Positions 61,538 through 64,000 of a stretch of 64,000 nt of DNA are shown piece after piece. This DNA is from Shimia sp. (GTDB lineage Bacteria > Pseudomonadota > Alphaproteobacteria > Rhodobacterales > Rhodobacteraceae). Where the stretch lies: assembly GCA_024224295.1 (NCBI GenBank), contig JAAENN010000020.1:1-64000 (forward strand), written 5' to 3'. Every line of letters starts with the position of its first letter. Position 1 is the first letter of the stretch. A program made the translations under genes and the position numbers. A model generated the notes under the pieces. The model was not told where the DNA came from and ran no database searches. It worked only from the letters and a program-made list of their open reading frames with translations.

Positions 61538-63480
61538 TGCGCGGCAAGACCCCTACCGAGCTTACCGAGGTTCATGGCCGTCTCTCTCGCCGCGCGCTCT
61601 TACTCGGCGGCAGTATGCTTGCCTTTATGACCGGCCTTGGCTTTCGCATGCGTCATTTGCAACTGGATCAAGCGGATCAATACCGACTGTTGGCGGAAGA
61701 AAACCGCATCAACATTCGCTTAATCCCCCCTGCACGCGGTGAGATTTTTGACCGCAACGGCATTGTGCTGGCCCGCAACGAGCCTTCTTACCGTGTCACA
61801 CTTGTCCCTGAGGACGCCGGCAACGTCGACGCGGTGATCGACAAACTGGCGACTTTGGTAGAACTCGACCCAAGCGAACTCGACCGCGCCGTCACCGAAA
61901 TGCGCCGCTCCCCGCCGTTCCTGCCCGTCACAATTGCAGACCGTGTAAGCTGGGATGAACTATCGCGAGTGGCCGTGAACACGCCCGCCCTGCCCGGCAT
62001 CACGCCCGAAGTGGGCCTTTCGCGCTACTATCCTTTGCGCGGCGACATGGCCCATGTACTTGGCTACGTCGGCCCGGTTTCAGACTATGATCTATCAAAG
62101 ATCGACAATCCCGACCAACTCCTGCGTATTCCGCGCTTCCAAATTGGCAAAGTGGGCCTCGAAGGTCGCATGGAAGATGATCTGCGCGGCGTCGCCGGCA
62201 CCAAACGGGTGGAAGTCAACGCCGTGGGTCGCATCATGCGCGAGCTGGACCGCCGCGAAGGTGAACAGGGCGAAGACATTCAACTCACCATTGACCAACA
62301 GCTGCAATCCTATGCCCAAGCGCGCCTTGGCGATGAAAGCGCCGCGGCCGTCGTTATGGATTGCGAAACCGGCGACCTCTTGGCCGTGGCCTCCGCGCCC
62401 ACCTTTGACCCGAACCTCTTTGTCGAGGGCATTTCAGTAGCAGACTATGGAGATCTGACGAGCAACGACCACCGGCCTCTGGCTGCCAAATCCGTGCAAG
62501 GCACCTACCCGCCAGGGTCTACCTTCAAAATGATCACCGCCCTCGCCGCACTCGAAGAGGGCATCGTGGGTTACGACGACACCGTTTATTGTCCCGGGCA
62601 TATGGAAATCTCTAATCGCCGCTTTCACTGCTGGAAACGCGGCGGCCACGGCCACATGAACCTTGTGCAAGCCTTGCGCGAAAGCTGTGACGTCTATTTC
62701 TACGATCTTGCACTCCAGGTTGGCATCGACAAAATGTCTGAGATGGCCGCCCAGTTTGGCATCGGGCAAAAGTTTGACTTACCGTTGTCGGGTGTCGCGC
62801 GTGGCCTCAACCCTTCTCGTGATTGGAAATCTTCGGTGCGTGGCGAGGACTGGGTGGTTGGCGACACGGCAAACGCATCTATTGGGCAAGGTTTTGTCTT
62901 GGCCTCCCCTCTCCAACTAGCCGTTATGACCGCCCGCCTTGCCACCGGCAAAGCTGTGCCGCCTCGCCTGGTAAAATCAATCAACGGAGTCGAACAATCA
63001 GTACCGAACGCGCCGCGGCTCGACATCAGCCCGACACACCTCGCCGAGGTGCAACGCGGTATGTATGCCGTCTCCAACCACCGGCGCGGCACCGCCTACA
63101 GCAAACGCATCATCGAAGATGAGTTCCGTATGGCGGGGAAAACCGGCACCTCGCAGGTGCGCAACATCACCGCCGCCGAACGCGCCCGAGGGGTGACCCG
63201 CAACGAAGACCTGCCCTGGAACCGCCGGGACCACGGTCTGTTCGTAAACTATGCGCCATTTGAAAACCCCAAGATTGCTGTAGCGGTCGTGGTTGAACAT
63301 GGCAGTGGCTCAAAGGCAGCCACCCCCATCGGTCGCGACATCACGCTTCAGGCGCTTTACGGCGGCACGCCCCCCCTATCGGCCTACCCGACCAAAGACC
63401 GCAACAGCATCGAGAAACAGCAGGAAGAGCTGGAAAAACTGGTGCCAGGCCGCGAAATCACGCGCCGTAACCGGGCATGA
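61537..63480 (+). CDS. mrdA: penicillin-binding protein 2 (elongation transpeptidase)
   Basis: A 647-residue class B PBP with an N-terminal membrane anchor (residues 21-36), a dimerisation domain (PARGEIFDRNGIVLARN at about 65-81) and a transpeptidase domain. The three active-site motifs are S328-T-F-K, S383-C-D and K535-T-G. It crosslinks peptidoglycan for the elongasome together with RodA. It starts on the stop codon of mreD. Confidence 0.96.
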   Translation: MRGKTPTELTEVHGRLSRRALLLGGSMLAFMTGLGFRMRHLQLDQADQYRLLAEENRINIRLIPPARGEIFDRNGIVLARNEPSYRVTLVPEDAGNVDAVIDKLATLVELDPSELDRAVTEMRRSPPFLPVTIADRVSWDELSRVAVNTPALPGITPEVGLSRYYPLRGDMAHVLGYVGPVSDYDLSKIDNPDQLLRIPRFQIGKVGLEGRMEDDLRGVAGTKRVEVNAVGRIMRELDRREGEQGEDIQLTIDQQLQSYAQARLGDESAAAVVMDCETGDLLAVASAPTFDPNLFVEGISVADYGDLTSNDHRPLAAKSVQGTYPPGSTFKMITALAALEEGIVGYDDTVYCPGHMEISNRRFHCWKRGGHGHMNLVQALRESCDVYFYDLALQVGIDKMSEMAAQFGIGQKFDLPLSGVARGLNPSRDWKSSVRGEDWVVGDTANASIGQGFVLASPLQLAVMTARLATGKAVPPRLVKSINGVEQSVPNAPRLDISPTHLAEVQRGMYAVSNHRRGTAYSKRIIEDEFRMAGKTGTSQVRNITAAERARGVTRNEDLPWNRRDHGLFVNYAPFENPKIAVAVVVEHGSGSKAATPIGRDITLQALYGGTPPLSAYPTKDRNSIEKQQEELEKLVPGREITRRNRA

Positions 63481-63487
63481 GGCGCAG

Positions 63488-64000
63488 ATGAGTTATCTCG
63501 AATATAACGTCAAGCATGTGCCCACCGGGCTGCGCAAAGTGTTGCACCTCAACTGGGCCCTGCTGCTGCTGATCACTGCCGTGGCCGGCGTCGGCTTCCT
63601 GATGCTATACTCTGTGGCCGGTGGATCGTTCTCACCCTGGGCGGAACCGCAAATGAAGCGCTACGCCCTTGGGGTGTTTGTCATGTTCTTCGTCGCCATG
63701 GTGCCGATCTGGTTCTGGCGATCGATCTCGGGCTTTGCCTATCTGGTTACGCTGGTTTTGCTGGTGCTGGTCGAGGTCATGGGCAGCGTCGGCATGGGCG
63801 CCCAGCGCTGGATCGACCTTGGGTTCATGCGCTTGCAACCTTCAGAGCTGATGAAAATCACCCTCGTGATGAGCCTCGCCGCCTATTACGATTGGCTGCC
63901 CACCGAGAAAACCAGCAAACCGATCTGGGTGCTGATCCCCGTCCTACTGATCATCATCCCCAACATGCTGGTCCTGCGCCAGCCTGACCTCGGCACCTCA
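63488..64000 (+). CDS. rodA: RodA, SEDS peptidoglycan glycosyltransferase (partial, runs off the window)
   Basis: The first 171 codons of a SEDS-family polymerase, in frame to the window end. It has membrane segments at about residues 20-41, 58-76, 81-96 and 144-160. The motifs GAQRWIDLGFMRLQPSELMKITLVMSLAAYY and LVLRQPDLGTS are those of RodA rather than FtsW, as its place next to mrdA also shows. It starts 7 nt after mrdA. Confidence 0.95.
   Translation, partial: MSYLEYNVKHVPTGLRKVLHLNWALLLLITAVAGVGFLMLYSVAGGSFSPWAEPQMKRYALGVFVMFFVAMVPIWFWRSISGFAYLVTLVLLVLVEVMGSVGMGAQRWIDLGFMRLQPSELMKITLVMSLAAYYDWLPTEKTSKPIWVLIPVLLIIIPNMLVLRQPDLGTS

Overview
The window is a 64 kb piece of chromosome from an alphaproteobacterium, most likely a marine Rhodobacterales (Roseobacter-group) species. 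The evidence is the high-GC coding style, the fused PhaAB antiporter, the PpiD-TrpE pairing, the TorF-type porin, and the hydantoinase/PreAT cluster. There is no phage, IS element or CRISPR array. One tRNA gene is present (tRNA-Pro, TGG). The right end runs off inside rodA.

Layout. (1) 1-3.3 kb looks like an accessory segment: lower GC by eye, long non-coding stretches with degenerate repeats, a DUF4345/TetR divergent pair with two palindromic operators, a DUF805 protein and small unknowns. (2) 3.3-5.9 kb holds an orphan BrnA-type antitoxin-like gene, an acyl-CoA thioesterase, a geranylgeranyl-reductase-type flavoprotein and thioredoxin TrxC. (3) 6-18.6 kb is a reductive pyrimidine/hydantoin degradation locus: an ABC importer (binding protein, two permeases, ATPase), dihydropyrimidinase, an N-carbamoyl-beta-amino-acid amidohydrolase, two tandem RutR-like TetR regulators and dihydropyrimidine dehydrogenase PreA/PreT. 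RutR-like boxes lie in front of the first regulator and in front of preT. (4) 19-34.8 kb is mixed housekeeping: cold-shock proteins, a decayed LysR gene, tRNA-Pro, DUF192, PdxH, FabI, LysE-type exporter, L,D-transpeptidase, xanthine phosphoribosyltransferase, aminotransferase, PpiD-like chaperone, TrpE and a Tat-exported 5'-nucleotidase. (5) 34.9-39.1 kb is an RND efflux pair. (6) 39.3-45.2 kb is the complete Mrp/Pha cation-proton antiporter operon.

(7) 45.4-57 kb is the most unusual part. An arylsulfatase is followed on the same strand by a PafA-like phosphatase broken by one in-frame TAG, then MoxR, DUF58, DUF4381, BatA, a BatB/BatC fusion, BatD, and an octaheme cytochrome c with a HEAT/TPR-like tail. 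From the phosphatase to the cytochrome the genes overlap or lie within 28 nt of each other, so they probably form one operon for an envelope system. Two perfect 15-bp palindromes abut each other upstream of the sulfatase. (8) 57.2-64 kb carries rlmJ, a TorF-type porin and the rod-shape cluster mreB-mreC-mreD-mrdA-rodA.

All calls are from reading the sequence and from memory of protein families; no database search was run. GC statements are by eye.
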